A stretch of 64,000 nt of DNA from Dechloromonas aromatica (nom. nud.) (GTDB taxonomy: Bacteria > Pseudomonadota > Gammaproteobacteria > Burkholderiales > Rhodocyclaceae): contig JAFIHA010000052.1 in NCBI GenBank assembly GCA_017848965.1, positions 1 to 64,000 on the forward strand, read 5' to 3'. The notes under the pieces were generated by a model. It did not search any database and had not been told where the DNA came from. It saw only the letters and a list, made by a program, of their open reading frames with translations. Of this stretch, positions 45,705 through 54,505 are shown one piece after another; within the stretch, counting starts at the first letter, position 1, and each line of letters begins with the position of its first letter. The position numbers and the translations under genes are program-made.

Positions 45705-46700
45705 GTGGATTCGTTCAAGGCATTGTTGATTGAAGAGAGCGAAGGCAAGGTCGCCAATCGCTTCGTCGATATGACGGTTGCTGACCTCGATGCTGGCGAA
45801 GTCCTGATCCGGGTCGCCTATTCAAGCGTCAATTTCAAGGATGCGCTGGCCGCTACCGGTGCCGGCAAGATCATCCGGCGCTTTCCCTGTGTCGGTGGCA
45901 TTGATCTTTCCGGAACTGTCGTTGCCAGCGATGATGCCAGATTCAAGCCCGGAGACCCGGTCATTGCGACCAGTTTCGACATCGGCGTTGCACATCACGG
46001 CGGTTACGCCGAAATGGCCAGGGTGCCCGCCGACTGGGTGGTGCCGCTGCCGGCCGGAATGTCGCTTTACGAGGCGATGGTGCTCGGCACGGCGGGTTTC
46101 ACGGCGGCCCTCGGCGTCGTCCGTATGGAAGAAAACGGTCTGACGCCGGCCAAGGGACCGGTGATCGTTACCGGCGCGACCGGCGGAGTCGGCAGTCTGG
46201 CCATCGACATGCTGGCGCAGCGCGGCTATCACGTTGTGGCGCTGACCGGCAAGGAAAGCGAACCGGACTACCTGCGCAGCCTCGGCGCGGCGGAAGTGAT
46301 GCTGCGCCAGAGCCTGGATCTGAGCAAGATCCGGCCGCTCGATCGGGCGCGCTGGGCGGGCGCCGTGGACAATCTGGGCGGCGATGTGCTGGCCTGGATC
46401 GCCAGCACGATGGAGCAGGGCGGCACCATCGCCAGCATCGGCCTGGCTGCCAGCATGAAGCTGAATACCTCGGTGGCGCCATTCATCCTGCGCGGGGTTT
46501 CGCTGCTCGGCATTGATTCGGGCTACATTCGCGAGCCCTATCGGCATGGCGTCTGGCAGCGTTTGGCCAGCGATCTGCGCCCGCCGCACCTGCTGGACAT
46601 GGCGCGGACGATCAGTTTTTCCCAGTTGCCGGAGACTTTCGAGCAATACATTGCCGGCAAGGCCAAGGGGCGGGTCGTCGTCGAACTGGCCGGGGGCTGA
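45705..46700 (+). CDS. acuI: YhdH/AcuI-type acrylyl-CoA reductase
   Basis: A 331-residue zinc-independent MDR-family quinone/enoyl reductase. The family marks are VAYSSVNFKDALAATGAG, GIDLSGTVVASDD, the NADPH site VTGATGGVGSLAIDMLAQRG and GIDSGYIREPYR. AcuI reduces toxic acrylyl-CoA to propionyl-CoA. The GTG start is set by a GAGGAGG site about nine bases upstream. PrpE, which makes propionyl-CoA, lies two genes downstream, supporting a C3-acid role. Confidence 0.88.
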   Translation: MDSFKALLIEESEGKVANRFVDMTVADLDAGEVLIRVAYSSVNFKDALAATGAGKIIRRFPCVGGIDLSGTVVASDDARFKPGDPVIATSFDIGVAHHGGYAEMARVPADWVVPLPAGMSLYEAMVLGTAGFTAALGVVRMEENGLTPAKGPVIVTGATGGVGSLAIDMLAQRGYHVVALTGKESEPDYLRSLGAAEVMLRQSLDLSKIRPLDRARWAGAVDNLGGDVLAWIASTMEQGGTIASIGLAASMKLNTSVAPFILRGVSLLGIDSGYIREPYRHGVWQRLASDLRPPHLLDMARTISFSQLPETFEQYIAGKAKGRVVVELAGG

Positions 46701-46701
46701 G

Positions 46702-47817
46702 ATGGCTACCCTGCCGCGCATTCTCATCGTCGATGATTCGAAAGTGGTGCGGACCTCGCTGGCCCAGCACATGCGCGATCATTACGAGGTGCGGGAGGAG
46801 GCCGACGGCGAGGCCGCCTGGCAGACGCTGGTCCTCGACCAGTCAATCCGGGCGGTGGTCTCGGACATCCAGATGCCGAAGATGAACGGCTACCAGTTGC
46901 TGGAGCGTTTGCGCTCGTCGCGCCTGCGGCGCTTGCAGCAGATGCCCTGCATCCTGGTGACCGGTGAGGAAACCGAGGAAGAAAGAGGCAAGGCGCGCGG
47001 CCTGGGGGCTTCCGATTTTCTGACCAAGAGTAGCGGCGCCAGCGAGGTGCTGGCCCGCTTGGGCAACCTGCTGGCCCTGCAGCAGGCCCAGGAAAGTCTG
47101 GACAGTGGTCGCGAGCAGATGGTCCAGAACCCGGCGACCGGCCTGTTCACCCGTCGTTACCTGGAGTTGCAGGTGGCCCAGGCGCTGTCGCATTCGGCGC
47201 GGCATGGCATGGACGTCAGCATGATGGTGCTCGGCTTCGACGGTTATGACCGGCTGTGCGAAAAACTGGGCCCGGAAATGGCCGAAGAAGTTGGCAATCG
47301 CTTTGCCCGGATGCTGGCCGGCAAGGTCCGTCAGGAGGATAGCCTTGGCCACGTGGCGGCTGGACAGTTTGCGGTTGTCTCGCCTGGAACGGCGGCCAAT
47401 TTCTGCGCCTGTTTTGCCGAGCGGGTCCGCCAGGCAGTGGAGGTGGCGCGCCTCTCGGTGCACGGCGAGGCGTTGGCGCTGACGGTCAGTATCGGTCTGG
47501 CGAGTGTGCCGGTGGATGTCGTGAGCTCGGCAGGTGCCTTGCTGGAGCTGGCGACGCAGCGCATGCAACAGGCGATCGCGGCCGGCGGCAACCGGGTCGA
47601 GGCCGGTGGCGTGTTGCCGGCGACGCGGCCGATTTCCCTGCCGCATGCGCTGGAATTGCTGCGCGCCAACCGGCCGGCGCCGGTGGTGCCGCATCTCGAC
47701 GCCTTGCTCGGGCAGTTGCTGCCCCTGCTCGTGCTGATCGACAAGGAACTCGACTTGACGCTCCCCATTGGGGAGATCGAGCGTTATCTGGGCGAACGGA
47801 ACAGTAAAAACCAATAA
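46702..47817 (+). CDS. Response regulator with degenerate GGDEF domain
   Basis: A 371-residue protein beginning two bases after acuI. The receiver domain (residues 6-125) has IVDDSKVVRTSLA, phospho-Asp in VVSDIQMPKMNGYQLL and Lys in DFLTKSSGASEV. The second domain has the GGDEF fold (NPATGLFTRRYLELQV; LTVSIGLASVPVD) but the active motif is HVAAGQF, so it should not make c-di-GMP. It may bind nucleotide or act by protein contact. Its place between acuI and prpE suggests regulation linked to propionate metabolism. Confidence 0.85.
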   Translation: MATLPRILIVDDSKVVRTSLAQHMRDHYEVREEADGEAAWQTLVLDQSIRAVVSDIQMPKMNGYQLLERLRSSRLRRLQQMPCILVTGEETEEERGKARGLGASDFLTKSSGASEVLARLGNLLALQQAQESLDSGREQMVQNPATGLFTRRYLELQVAQALSHSARHGMDVSMMVLGFDGYDRLCEKLGPEMAEEVGNRFARMLAGKVRQEDSLGHVAAGQFAVVSPGTAANFCACFAERVRQAVEVARLSVHGEALALTVSIGLASVPVDVVSSAGALLELATQRMQQAIAAGGNRVEAGGVLPATRPISLPHALELLRANRPAPVVPHLDALLGQLLPLLVLIDKELDLTLPIGEIERYLGERNSKNQ

Positions 47818-47867
47818 TCCGTTCTTTTATTTTGTGCAGGAACCATTAGCTAGCTAGAGGGAGCTTT

Positions 47868-49760
47868 ATGACGACTTACAAGGAGTTTCACCAGTATTCG
47901 ATTGAGAATCCGGATGCATTCTGGACCGAACAGGCCCAGCTCATCGACTGGAAGGAACCGTTTACCCAGGTCTGCGATTTCTCGCGGCCGCCGTTTGCCA
48001 AGTGGTTCGTTGGTGGCAAGACCAATCTCTGCCACAACGCGATCGACCGTCATGCGGCGAAGCGTCCGAACGACAACGCGCTGATCTACATCTCGACCGA
48101 AACCGACGAAGAGAAGATCTATTCCTTCGCCGAGCTGCAGGCCGAGGTCGAGCGCATGGCGGCGATCTACCTGAGCCTCGGCGTCAAGAAGGGCGACCGT
48201 GTCCTGATCTACATGCCGATGATCCCGCAGGCGGCGTTCGCGATGTTCGCGGCGGCCCGCATCGGTGCCATCCACTCGGTGGTTTTCGGCGGTTTTGCTT
48301 CCGGTTCGCTGGCCACCCGCATCGGCGACGCCAAGCCGGTCCTGATCGTTTCTTCCGACGCCGGCATGCGCGGCGGCAAGGCGGTTCCCTACAAGCACCT
48401 GCTCGATGAAGCGATCGAGATCGCCGAGCACAAGCCGACCAAGGTGCTGATGGTCGACCGTGGCCTCGACAAGGGCTTCAACAAGGTCGCCGGTCGCGAC
48501 GTCGATTACGCGGCGCTGCGCGAGCAACTGATGAACGCCCGGGTCGAGTGCGAATGGCTGGAATCCTCCGAGCCTTCGTACATCCTCTACACCTCCGGCA
48601 CCACCGGCAAGCCGAAGGGCGTGCAGCGCGACACTGGCGGCTACGCCGTGGCGCTGGCCTCGTCGATGAAGCACATCTATTGCGGCGGCGAAGGCGAAAC
48701 CTACTTCTCCACCTCCGATATCGGCTGGGTGGTCGGTCACTCCTACATCATCTACGGTCCGCTGATCGCCGGCATGGCGACGATCATGTACGAAGGCACG
48801 CCGCTGCGCCCCGATCCGGGCATCTGGTGGCAGATCGTCGAGAAATACAAGGTCAACGTGATGTTCTCGGCGCCGACCGCCGCTCGCGTCCTGAAGAAGC
48901 AGGACCCGGCGTACATGCACAAGTACGACCTGTCGTCGCTGAAGCACATCTTCATGGCCGGCGAGCCGCTCGACCAGCCGACCCACGAGTGGTTCCAGAA
49001 CGAACTGCAGAAGCCGGTCATCGACAACTACTGGCAGACCGAAACCGGTTGGCCGATGCTGGCCGCGCTGCACGGTGTCGAGAAGACGCCGATCAAGTTC
49101 GGTTCGCCGTCCTTCCCGGTCTACGGCTACAACCTCAAGATCTTCCGCGAGGACGGTTCCGAGTGCGGCGCCAACGAGAAGGGCATCGCTGCGGTGATCC
49201 CGCCGCTGCCGCCCGGCTGCCTGTCCACCGTCTGGGGCCAGGACGACCGTTTCGTGTCGACCTACTTCACGCTGTTCAAGGATCCGCTGGTCTATTCTTC
49301 CTACGACTGGGCGATCAAGGATGACGACGGTTACTTCACCATCCTCGGCCGCACCGACGACGTCATCAACGTCGCCGGTCACCGCCTGGGCACCCGCGAA
49401 ATCGAGGAAGCGATCCAGAACCACGCCGCCATCGCCGAAGTTGCCGTCGTCGGTGTCGAGGACAAGCTGAAGGGGCAGATGCCGATGGCCTTCGCTGTGG
49501 TCAAGGACGCGTCCAAGATTGCCACGCCGGAACTGGTCAAGGCGCTGGAGAAGGAAGTCTTCGCCACCGTCGATGGCATTCTCGGCGCCATTGCCCGGCC
49601 GGCCCGCGTGCACTTCGTCGTCGGTCTGCCCAAGACCCGCTCCGGCAAGATGCTGCGCCGTTCGTTGCAGGCGCTGGCCGAAGGCCGCGACCCGGGCGAT
49701 CTGACGACGATCGAGGACCCGTCGACGCTGGAAAACATCAAGAAGCTGCTGGCTGGCTGA
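47868..49760 (+). CDS. prpE: Propionyl-CoA synthetase
   Basis: A 630-residue acyl-CoA synthetase of the PrpE/Acs family. The P-loop is YTSGTTGKPKG near residue 240, DNYWQTETGWP supplies the A5 motif, GRTDDVINVAGHRLGTREIE the A8 hinge, and the catalytic Lys is in KTRSGKMLRRSL. VMFSAPTAARVLKKQDP is typical of PrpE. It activates propionate (and possibly acrylate) to the CoA thioester. The site AGAGGGAG lies before the ATG and a strong terminator follows. Confidence 0.9.
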   Translation: MTTYKEFHQYSIENPDAFWTEQAQLIDWKEPFTQVCDFSRPPFAKWFVGGKTNLCHNAIDRHAAKRPNDNALIYISTETDEEKIYSFAELQAEVERMAAIYLSLGVKKGDRVLIYMPMIPQAAFAMFAAARIGAIHSVVFGGFASGSLATRIGDAKPVLIVSSDAGMRGGKAVPYKHLLDEAIEIAEHKPTKVLMVDRGLDKGFNKVAGRDVDYAALREQLMNARVECEWLESSEPSYILYTSGTTGKPKGVQRDTGGYAVALASSMKHIYCGGEGETYFSTSDIGWVVGHSYIIYGPLIAGMATIMYEGTPLRPDPGIWWQIVEKYKVNVMFSAPTAARVLKKQDPAYMHKYDLSSLKHIFMAGEPLDQPTHEWFQNELQKPVIDNYWQTETGWPMLAALHGVEKTPIKFGSPSFPVYGYNLKIFREDGSECGANEKGIAAVIPPLPPGCLSTVWGQDDRFVSTYFTLFKDPLVYSSYDWAIKDDDGYFTILGRTDDVINVAGHRLGTREIEEAIQNHAAIAEVAVVGVEDKLKGQMPMAFAVVKDASKIATPELVKALEKEVFATVDGILGAIARPARVHFVVGLPKTRSGKMLRRSLQALAEGRDPGDLTTIEDPSTLENIKKLLAG

Positions 49761-49780
49761 TCGCCAATGGCCTTCCCGAA

Positions 49781-49810
49781 AACCGCCGGCAGTTGCCGGC
49801 GGTTTTTTTT
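49781..49810 (+). terminator. Intrinsic terminator after prpE
   Basis: Eleven-base arms AACCGCCGGCA and TGCCGGCGGTT with a two-base loop and a long T tract. Confidence 0.93.
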
Positions 49811-49875
49811 GTAAGAATCCGTGCCGATATCGGGTGCTAAAATCGCCGCCTGACAGAACGGACAGATTCCATCGA

Positions 49876-51363
49876 ATGATTTACGAAACTGTGGCGGCCG
49901 TCGATCTCGGATCGAACAGCTTCCGGTTGCAGGTCGGGCGCGTGGTCGACGACCAGATTTACCCGCTGGACTCGCTCAAGGAGCCGGTGCGTCTGGCCTC
50001 CGGGTTGACTGAAGACAAGCTGCTCGATGCGCCTTCGCAGGAGCGCGCGCTGAGCGCCTTGCGCCGTTTCGGCGAACGCCTGCGCGGTCTCGACCGCGGC
50101 GCGGTGCGCGCCGTGGCCACCAATACCCTGCGGGTGGCCAAGAATGTCGGCGAATTCCTGCCTCATGCAGAGGAGGCCCTGGGTTTTCCGATCGAGGTCA
50201 TTGCCGGTCGCGAGGAAGCCCGCCTGATTTATATCGGTGCCTCGCATTCGTTGCCGAGCGCCAACCACAAGCGTCTGGTCGTCGATATCGGCGGTGGCTC
50301 GACCGAATTCATCATCGGCAAGCGCCACGACCCGCAACTCATGGAATCGCTGTACATGGGCTGCGTCAGCTTCACGCTCAAGTATTTCCCCGGCGGACGC
50401 ATCGACAAGCGGCGCTTGCGCGAGGCGCAGGCGGCGGCGGCCAAGGAGATCGAGCTGATTGCTCATGATTTCCAGAAACTGGGCTGGAAGGAGGCGGTCG
50501 GTTCTTCCGGATCGGCGCGGGCGATCGCCGACATCCTGGAAATGAACGAATTGAACCCCGGTAACGTCGGCGGGATCACCCGGGAAGGTCTGGAGCGTTT
50601 GTGCGCCCTGCTGGTCAAGGCGGGTTCTGCCGAAAATCTCGACCTGAAAGGGGTCAAGGGCGACCGGATGCCGGTCCTGCCCGGTGGAATCGCGATCATG
50701 GCGGCGATTTTCGAGGAACTCGACATCGACTGCATGACCTATGCCGACGGTGCCCTGCGTCTTGGCGTCCTCTACGACCTGCTAGGGCGTTTCCATCAGC
50801 ACGACATGCGCGATGCGACCGTCGCCCACTTCCGCAAACGTTACCAGGTCGAGCGCGACCAGGTGGAGCGGGTCGAGGCGGTCGCGCTGTCGGCATTGAC
50901 CCAGCTATCCGGCGGCGCGCCCGGGGAGGCTGACATCCAGTACCTGTCCTGGGCCTGCCGCTTGCACGAGATCGGCATCTCCGTGGCGCACAACGCCTAT
51001 CACAAGCACGGTGCCTATATCCTGACTTATGCCGACATGCCGGGTTTTTCCAAGAAAGACCAGGCGCGACTGGCGCTGCTGGTGCTCGGGCATCGCGGCA
51101 AGCTGGAGAAACTGGCCGAGGTGCCGGCTGCGGATGGGGTCTGGCGCCTGATCTTCTGCCTGCGGCTGGCGGTCGCGCTGCATCGTACCCGCGATGATCG
51201 ACAGCTACCGGCCTGGCGGGTGGCAAGTACCGAGCGCGGTTTCATGCTGTCTCTGCCTGACAAATGGCTGGCGAAAAATCCCTGGACCGCGGCGGCGCTG
51301 GCGGAAGAGTCGCTGATCTGGAAGCAGATCGGCCGTGAGTGTGTGGTGCGTGCGCTCGACTGA
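49876..51363 (+). CDS. ppx: Exopolyphosphatase (Ppx/GppA family)
   Basis: A 495-residue protein. The ASKHA phosphatase motifs are AAVDLGSNSFRLQVGR, VRAVATNTLRVAKN, VVDIGGGSTEFIIG and GSSGSARAIADIL; an HD-like C-terminal half (CRLHEIGISVAHNAYHKHGA) is typical of long Ppx. It removes terminal phosphates from polyphosphate, or pppGpp's gamma phosphate if GppA-like. The ATG at 49876 fits the conserved N terminus. Confidence 0.93.
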   Translation: MIYETVAAVDLGSNSFRLQVGRVVDDQIYPLDSLKEPVRLASGLTEDKLLDAPSQERALSALRRFGERLRGLDRGAVRAVATNTLRVAKNVGEFLPHAEEALGFPIEVIAGREEARLIYIGASHSLPSANHKRLVVDIGGGSTEFIIGKRHDPQLMESLYMGCVSFTLKYFPGGRIDKRRLREAQAAAAKEIELIAHDFQKLGWKEAVGSSGSARAIADILEMNELNPGNVGGITREGLERLCALLVKAGSAENLDLKGVKGDRMPVLPGGIAIMAAIFEELDIDCMTYADGALRLGVLYDLLGRFHQHDMRDATVAHFRKRYQVERDQVERVEAVALSALTQLSGGAPGEADIQYLSWACRLHEIGISVAHNAYHKHGAYILTYADMPGFSKKDQARLALLVLGHRGKLEKLAEVPAADGVWRLIFCLRLAVALHRTRDDRQLPAWRVASTERGFMLSLPDKWLAKNPWTAAALAEESLIWKQIGRECVVRALD

Positions 51364-51369
51364 AACGGC

Positions 51370-51993
51370 TCAGCCGGCGACGATGTGCTGGGCGATGCGT
51401 CGCTTGAGGTCGGCCGGGTCGGCGTCGAAGTGGTCGTAATGCATCAAGGACAGGCCGAAGACGCAGGCGTAGAGCAGCAGGCTGCGGCTTTTGGCGCTGG
51501 CTTCCGTCATTCCTGAGGCAACAAACAGGCGGCGGGTACATTCCAGCCGGTACAGGTCGACAGCCTCGACGACGGCCGCGGCGCGGCTGTCGTGACGGGC
51601 CCAGTCGCGCACGGCGAGTTCGATCGACATCCCCTTTTGATTGCGGTTGGCGCCGTACAGTTCGATCGCGTAATGGAGCTGTTCCAGTTCCTGCCCGGCT
51701 TGCACGGCCGTGGTCTTCTCGATGTCGCGGATTCGTCCTTCGCGCCAGCGTTCAAGCACGGCGTCGAGCAGCGCTTGACGATCCCTGAAGTGCCAGTAGA
51801 AACTCCCCTTGGTGACACCGCAGCGTTTTGCCAGGACCTCCACCCGCAAACCGGCGATGCCCTCCTTGGCGAGGACGTCGGTGGCGACATCGATCCAGCG
51901 TTCCGGATCGAGTTGGGTGCGGCCGCTAACCGCCTTGCGACTGGCACGAAGACCTTGGCTCTTGATCGGGGGCTTGACAGCTTGATTTTCCAT
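51370..51993 (-). CDS. TetR-family regulator divergent from etfBA
   Basis: A 207-residue repressor. A helix-turn-helix (residues about 30-75) reads LRVEVLAKRCGVTKGSFYWHFRDRQ-like across its turn, preceded by a basic leader. The ligand-binding half is poorly conserved. Its start codon lies inside the first of two inverted repeats shared with the etfBA promoter region, so it should repress itself and etfBA. Inducer unknown; acyl-CoA esters are a fair guess from the target genes. Confidence 0.9.
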   Translation of the reverse strand: MENQAVKPPIKSQGLRASRKAVSGRTQLDPERWIDVATDVLAKEGIAGLRVEVLAKRCGVTKGSFYWHFRDRQALLDAVLERWREGRIRDIEKTTAVQAGQELEQLHYAIELYGANRNQKGMSIELAVRDWARHDSRAAAVVEAVDLYRLECTRRLFVASGMTEASAKSRSLLLYACVFGLSLMHYDHFDADPADLKRRIAQHIVAG

Positions 51994-52006
51994 ACGCTAC
52001 CGTATG
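51991..52006. promoter_or_regulatory. TetR operator 1
   Basis: CATACG-CTAC-CGTATG, perfect six-base arms. It covers the tetR start codon and pairs with operator 2 at 22-bp centre spacing, two helical turns. Confidence 0.8.
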
Positions 52007-52012
52007 CTTTTC

Positions 52013-52028
52013 CATACGACACAGTATG
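52013..52028. promoter_or_regulatory. TetR operator 2
   Basis: CATACG-ACAC-AGTATG, five of six arm positions paired and the same layout as operator 1. It lies 81 bp before etfB. Confidence 0.8.
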
Positions 52029-52108
52029 GGGATTGTCCGGTTTGCCAAGTCGTCTGTCAAACGGCGAAGATCAATAAAAATACTGACCGAAATAATTAGG
52101 AGAAAACA

Positions 52109-52858
52109 GTGAAAATTCTTGTTCCCGTCAAACGGGTGGTGGATTACAACGTCAAGGTGCGGGTCAAGGCCGACGGCAGCGGCGTCGATCTGGCCAACGT
52201 CAAGATGAGCATGAACCCCTTCGACGAAATCGCCGTCGAAGAGGCGGTGCGGCTCAAGGAAGCCGGCATTGCGACCGAAGTCGTTGCCGTTTCCTGCGGT
52301 CCGGCCGCCTGCCAGGAAACCTTGCGCACGGCGATGGCGATCGGTGCCGACCGCGGCATCCTGGTCGAGACCGATGTCGAACTGCAGCCGCTGGCCGTCG
52401 CCAAGTTGCTGAAAGCACTCTGCGATCGCGAGCAGCCGCAACTGGTCGTCTGCGGCAAGCAGGCGATCGACGACGATGCCAACCAGACCGGGCAGATGCT
52501 GGCTGCGTTGAGCGGTTGGCCGCAGGCAACCTTCGCTTCCAAGGTCGTGATTGCCGACGGCAAGGCGACGGTGACCCGCGAAATCGATGGCGGCCTGGAA
52601 ACCCTGCAGTTGTCGCTGCCGGCGGTGGTGACCACCGATCTGCGTCTGAACGAGCCGCGCTACGCGACCCTGCCGAATATCATGAAGGCGAAGAAGAAGC
52701 CGCTCGATACCGTCAAGCCGGACGTCCTTGGCGTGGACGTGGCGCCGCGCCTGAAAACCCTGAAGGTCGTCGAGCCGGCGAAGCGCTCGGCCGGTGTCAG
52801 GGTTGCCGATGTCGCCGAACTGGTCAATAAACTCAAGAACGAAGCAAAGGTGATCTGA
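52109..52858 (+). CDS. etfB: Electron transfer flavoprotein beta subunit
   Basis: A 249-residue subunit beginning [20 protein letters not shown] and containing [39 protein letters not shown] and the AMP-binding [25 protein letters not shown] loop. With EtfA it carries electrons from acyl-CoA dehydrogenases to the quinone pool. The start has AGGAG seven bases upstream. Confidence 0.95.
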   Translation: MKILVPVKRVVDYNVKVRVKADGSGVDLANVKMSMNPFDEIAVEEAVRLKEAGIATEVVAVSCGPAACQETLRTAMAIGADRGILVETDVELQPLAVAKLLKALCDREQPQLVVCGKQAIDDDANQTGQMLAALSGWPQATFASKVVIADGKATVTREIDGGLETLQLSLPAVVTTDLRLNEPRYATLPNIMKAKKKPLDTVKPDVLGVDVAPRLKTLKVVEPAKRSAGVRVADVAELVNKLKNEAKVI

Positions 52859-52859
52859 G

Positions 52860-53792
52860 ATGACGATTCTTGTTATTGCCGAACACGATCAGCAAACGAT
52901 CAAGTCCGCCACCCTGAACACCGTGGCCGCCGCCGTCAAGATCGGTGGCGAGGTTCATCTGCTGGTTGCCGGTAGTGCCTGTTCGGGCGCTGCAGCACAA
53001 GCTGCAACGCTGCAGGGGGTGGCCAAGGTGCTGGTGGCCGATGCTGCGCAGTATGAAACCCAGACGGCGGAAAATCTGGCGGCGCTGGTGGTGGCGAATG
53101 CTTCCGCTTATACCCACATCCTGGCGCCGGCGACCACCTTCGGCAAGAACCTGCTGCCGCGGGTTGCCGCCTTGCTCGATGTGGCGCAAATCTCTGAAAT
53201 CACCGCGGTGGAGTCCGCCGATACCTTCGTCCGTCCGATCTATGCCGGCAATGCGATGGCGACGGTGCAAAGCCAGGACCCGGTCAAGGTGATCACCGTT
53301 CGTACGACGGCTTTCGACCCGGTCGCTACCGGCGCTGCTGCTCCCGTGGAAAGTCTGGCGGCTGCGGCGGACACGGGCCTGACGGTACTGCAGGGGCGCG
53401 AGTTGACCAAGTCCGAGCGTCCTGAACTGGGGGCGGCGAAGATCATCGTTTCCGGTGGTCGCGGTCTGGGTAGCGGCGAAAACTATCACCGCCTGCTTGA
53501 GCCGCTTGCCGACAAGCTCGGTGCCGCGCTCGGCGCCAGCCGGGCTGCGGTCGATGCGGGGTTTGTTCCGAACGACTATCAGGTTGGTCAGACCGGCAAG
53601 GTGGTTGCGCCGCAGCTCTATGTTGCTGTCGGTATATCCGGTGCCATCCAGCATCTGGCCGGCATGAAGGATTCCAAGGTGATCGTCGCGATCAACAAGG
53701 ATCCGGACGCGCCGATCTTCCAGGTGGCGGATTACGGTCTGGTGGCCGATCTGTTCGAAACGGTTCCGCAACTCGAGAACAGTCTCGGCTAA
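52860..53792 (+). CDS. etfA: Electron transfer flavoprotein alpha subunit
   Basis: A 310-residue FAD-binding subunit. The FAD site is visible in [55 protein letters not shown] and the tail [17 protein letters not shown]. It starts one base after the etfB stop. Unusually no acyl-CoA dehydrogenase gene is adjacent. Confidence 0.95.
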   Translation: MTILVIAEHDQQTIKSATLNTVAAAVKIGGEVHLLVAGSACSGAAAQAATLQGVAKVLVADAAQYETQTAENLAALVVANASAYTHILAPATTFGKNLLPRVAALLDVAQISEITAVESADTFVRPIYAGNAMATVQSQDPVKVITVRTTAFDPVATGAAAPVESLAAAADTGLTVLQGRELTKSERPELGAAKIIVSGGRGLGSGENYHRLLEPLADKLGAALGASRAAVDAGFVPNDYQVGQTGKVVAPQLYVAVGISGAIQHLAGMKDSKVIVAINKDPDAPIFQVADYGLVADLFETVPQLENSLG

Positions 53793-53796
53793 AATG

Positions 53797-53817
53797 CGTC
53801 GGTGAATCTCACCGACG
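53797..53817 (+). promoter_or_regulatory. Hairpin covering the start of the CbiM-like gene
   Basis: Nine-base perfect arms CGTCGGTGA and TCACCGACG with a three-base loop lie right after etfA. The GTG start codon sits in the left arm, so the hairpin would hide it; no T tract follows. Confidence 0.55.
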
Positions 53818-54467
53818 ACCTCTTGGGCGAAATGTGGTACTGGGCGGCATGGGCTGCCTGGGTGCCGCTTTTCGCCCTCAGTGTCTGGCGCGCCCCGTGG
53901 AAGCGTCTGGCGACTTCCGAGCAGTCCAATCTGTGGCTTGGAATGATTGTCTTGCTGATGCTGGTCTGGAGTATGAAGGCTGGGGTCAAGCCAGGACTGG
54001 CGCTGCATTTGCTCGGCGCAAATGTTTTTGCCTTGGCATTCGGGCCGCATCTGGCATTCATCGGGCTCTCCCTGGTGACTTTGGGCGTTACCCTGAACGG
54101 TGGTGCCGGGATCCTGGCCTACGCGGTCAATGCCTTGCTGTTGGCCGGATTCAGCGTGCTGGTCAGCAACCAGTTGTTTCTCCGCTTGTCCCGCGTCTTG
54201 CCCAGGCATTTCTTTGTCTATATTTTCGTAAATGCTTTTTTCTGTGCCGGGATCGTCATCTTGAGCGTGGGGTTCGTGTCGTGCCTGCTGCTTGGGGTGG
54301 CCGGGGCTTATTCATGGGCCTATCTTTTCGATGAGCATTTTCCGTATTATCTCCTCCTGGCATTTTCGGAATCCTGGTTGTCAGGAATGGTGGTCACGTT
54401 GTTCGTCGTTTATCGGCCGCAATGGGTGGCGTCTTTTGATGATTCGAGCTATCTTTCCGACAAATAG
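53802..54467 (+). CDS. CbiM-like energy-coupling factor permease component
   Basis: A 221-residue membrane protein with about six helices (MWYWAAWAAWVPLFALSVW, GLALHLLGANVFALAFGPHL, AFIGLSLVTLGVTLNGGAGI). It resembles the CbiM family S-components for Co/Ni transport and the short beta-proteobacterial 'ECF permease' proteins. The predicted GTG start lies in a hairpin; an ATG 30 bases downstream (53832) could be the real start and would spare all helices. No ECF ATPase genes are adjacent. Confidence 0.65.
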   Translation: MNLTDDLLGEMWYWAAWAAWVPLFALSVWRAPWKRLATSEQSNLWLGMIVLLMLVWSMKAGVKPGLALHLLGANVFALAFGPHLAFIGLSLVTLGVTLNGGAGILAYAVNALLLAGFSVLVSNQLFLRLSRVLPRHFFVYIFVNAFFCAGIVILSVGFVSCLLLGVAGAYSWAYLFDEHFPYYLLLAFSESWLSGMVVTLFVVYRPQWVASFDDSSYLSDK

Positions 54468-54505
54468 TTGATACAATCCGCTTATTTGATCGTCATCTGG
54501 GGGCA

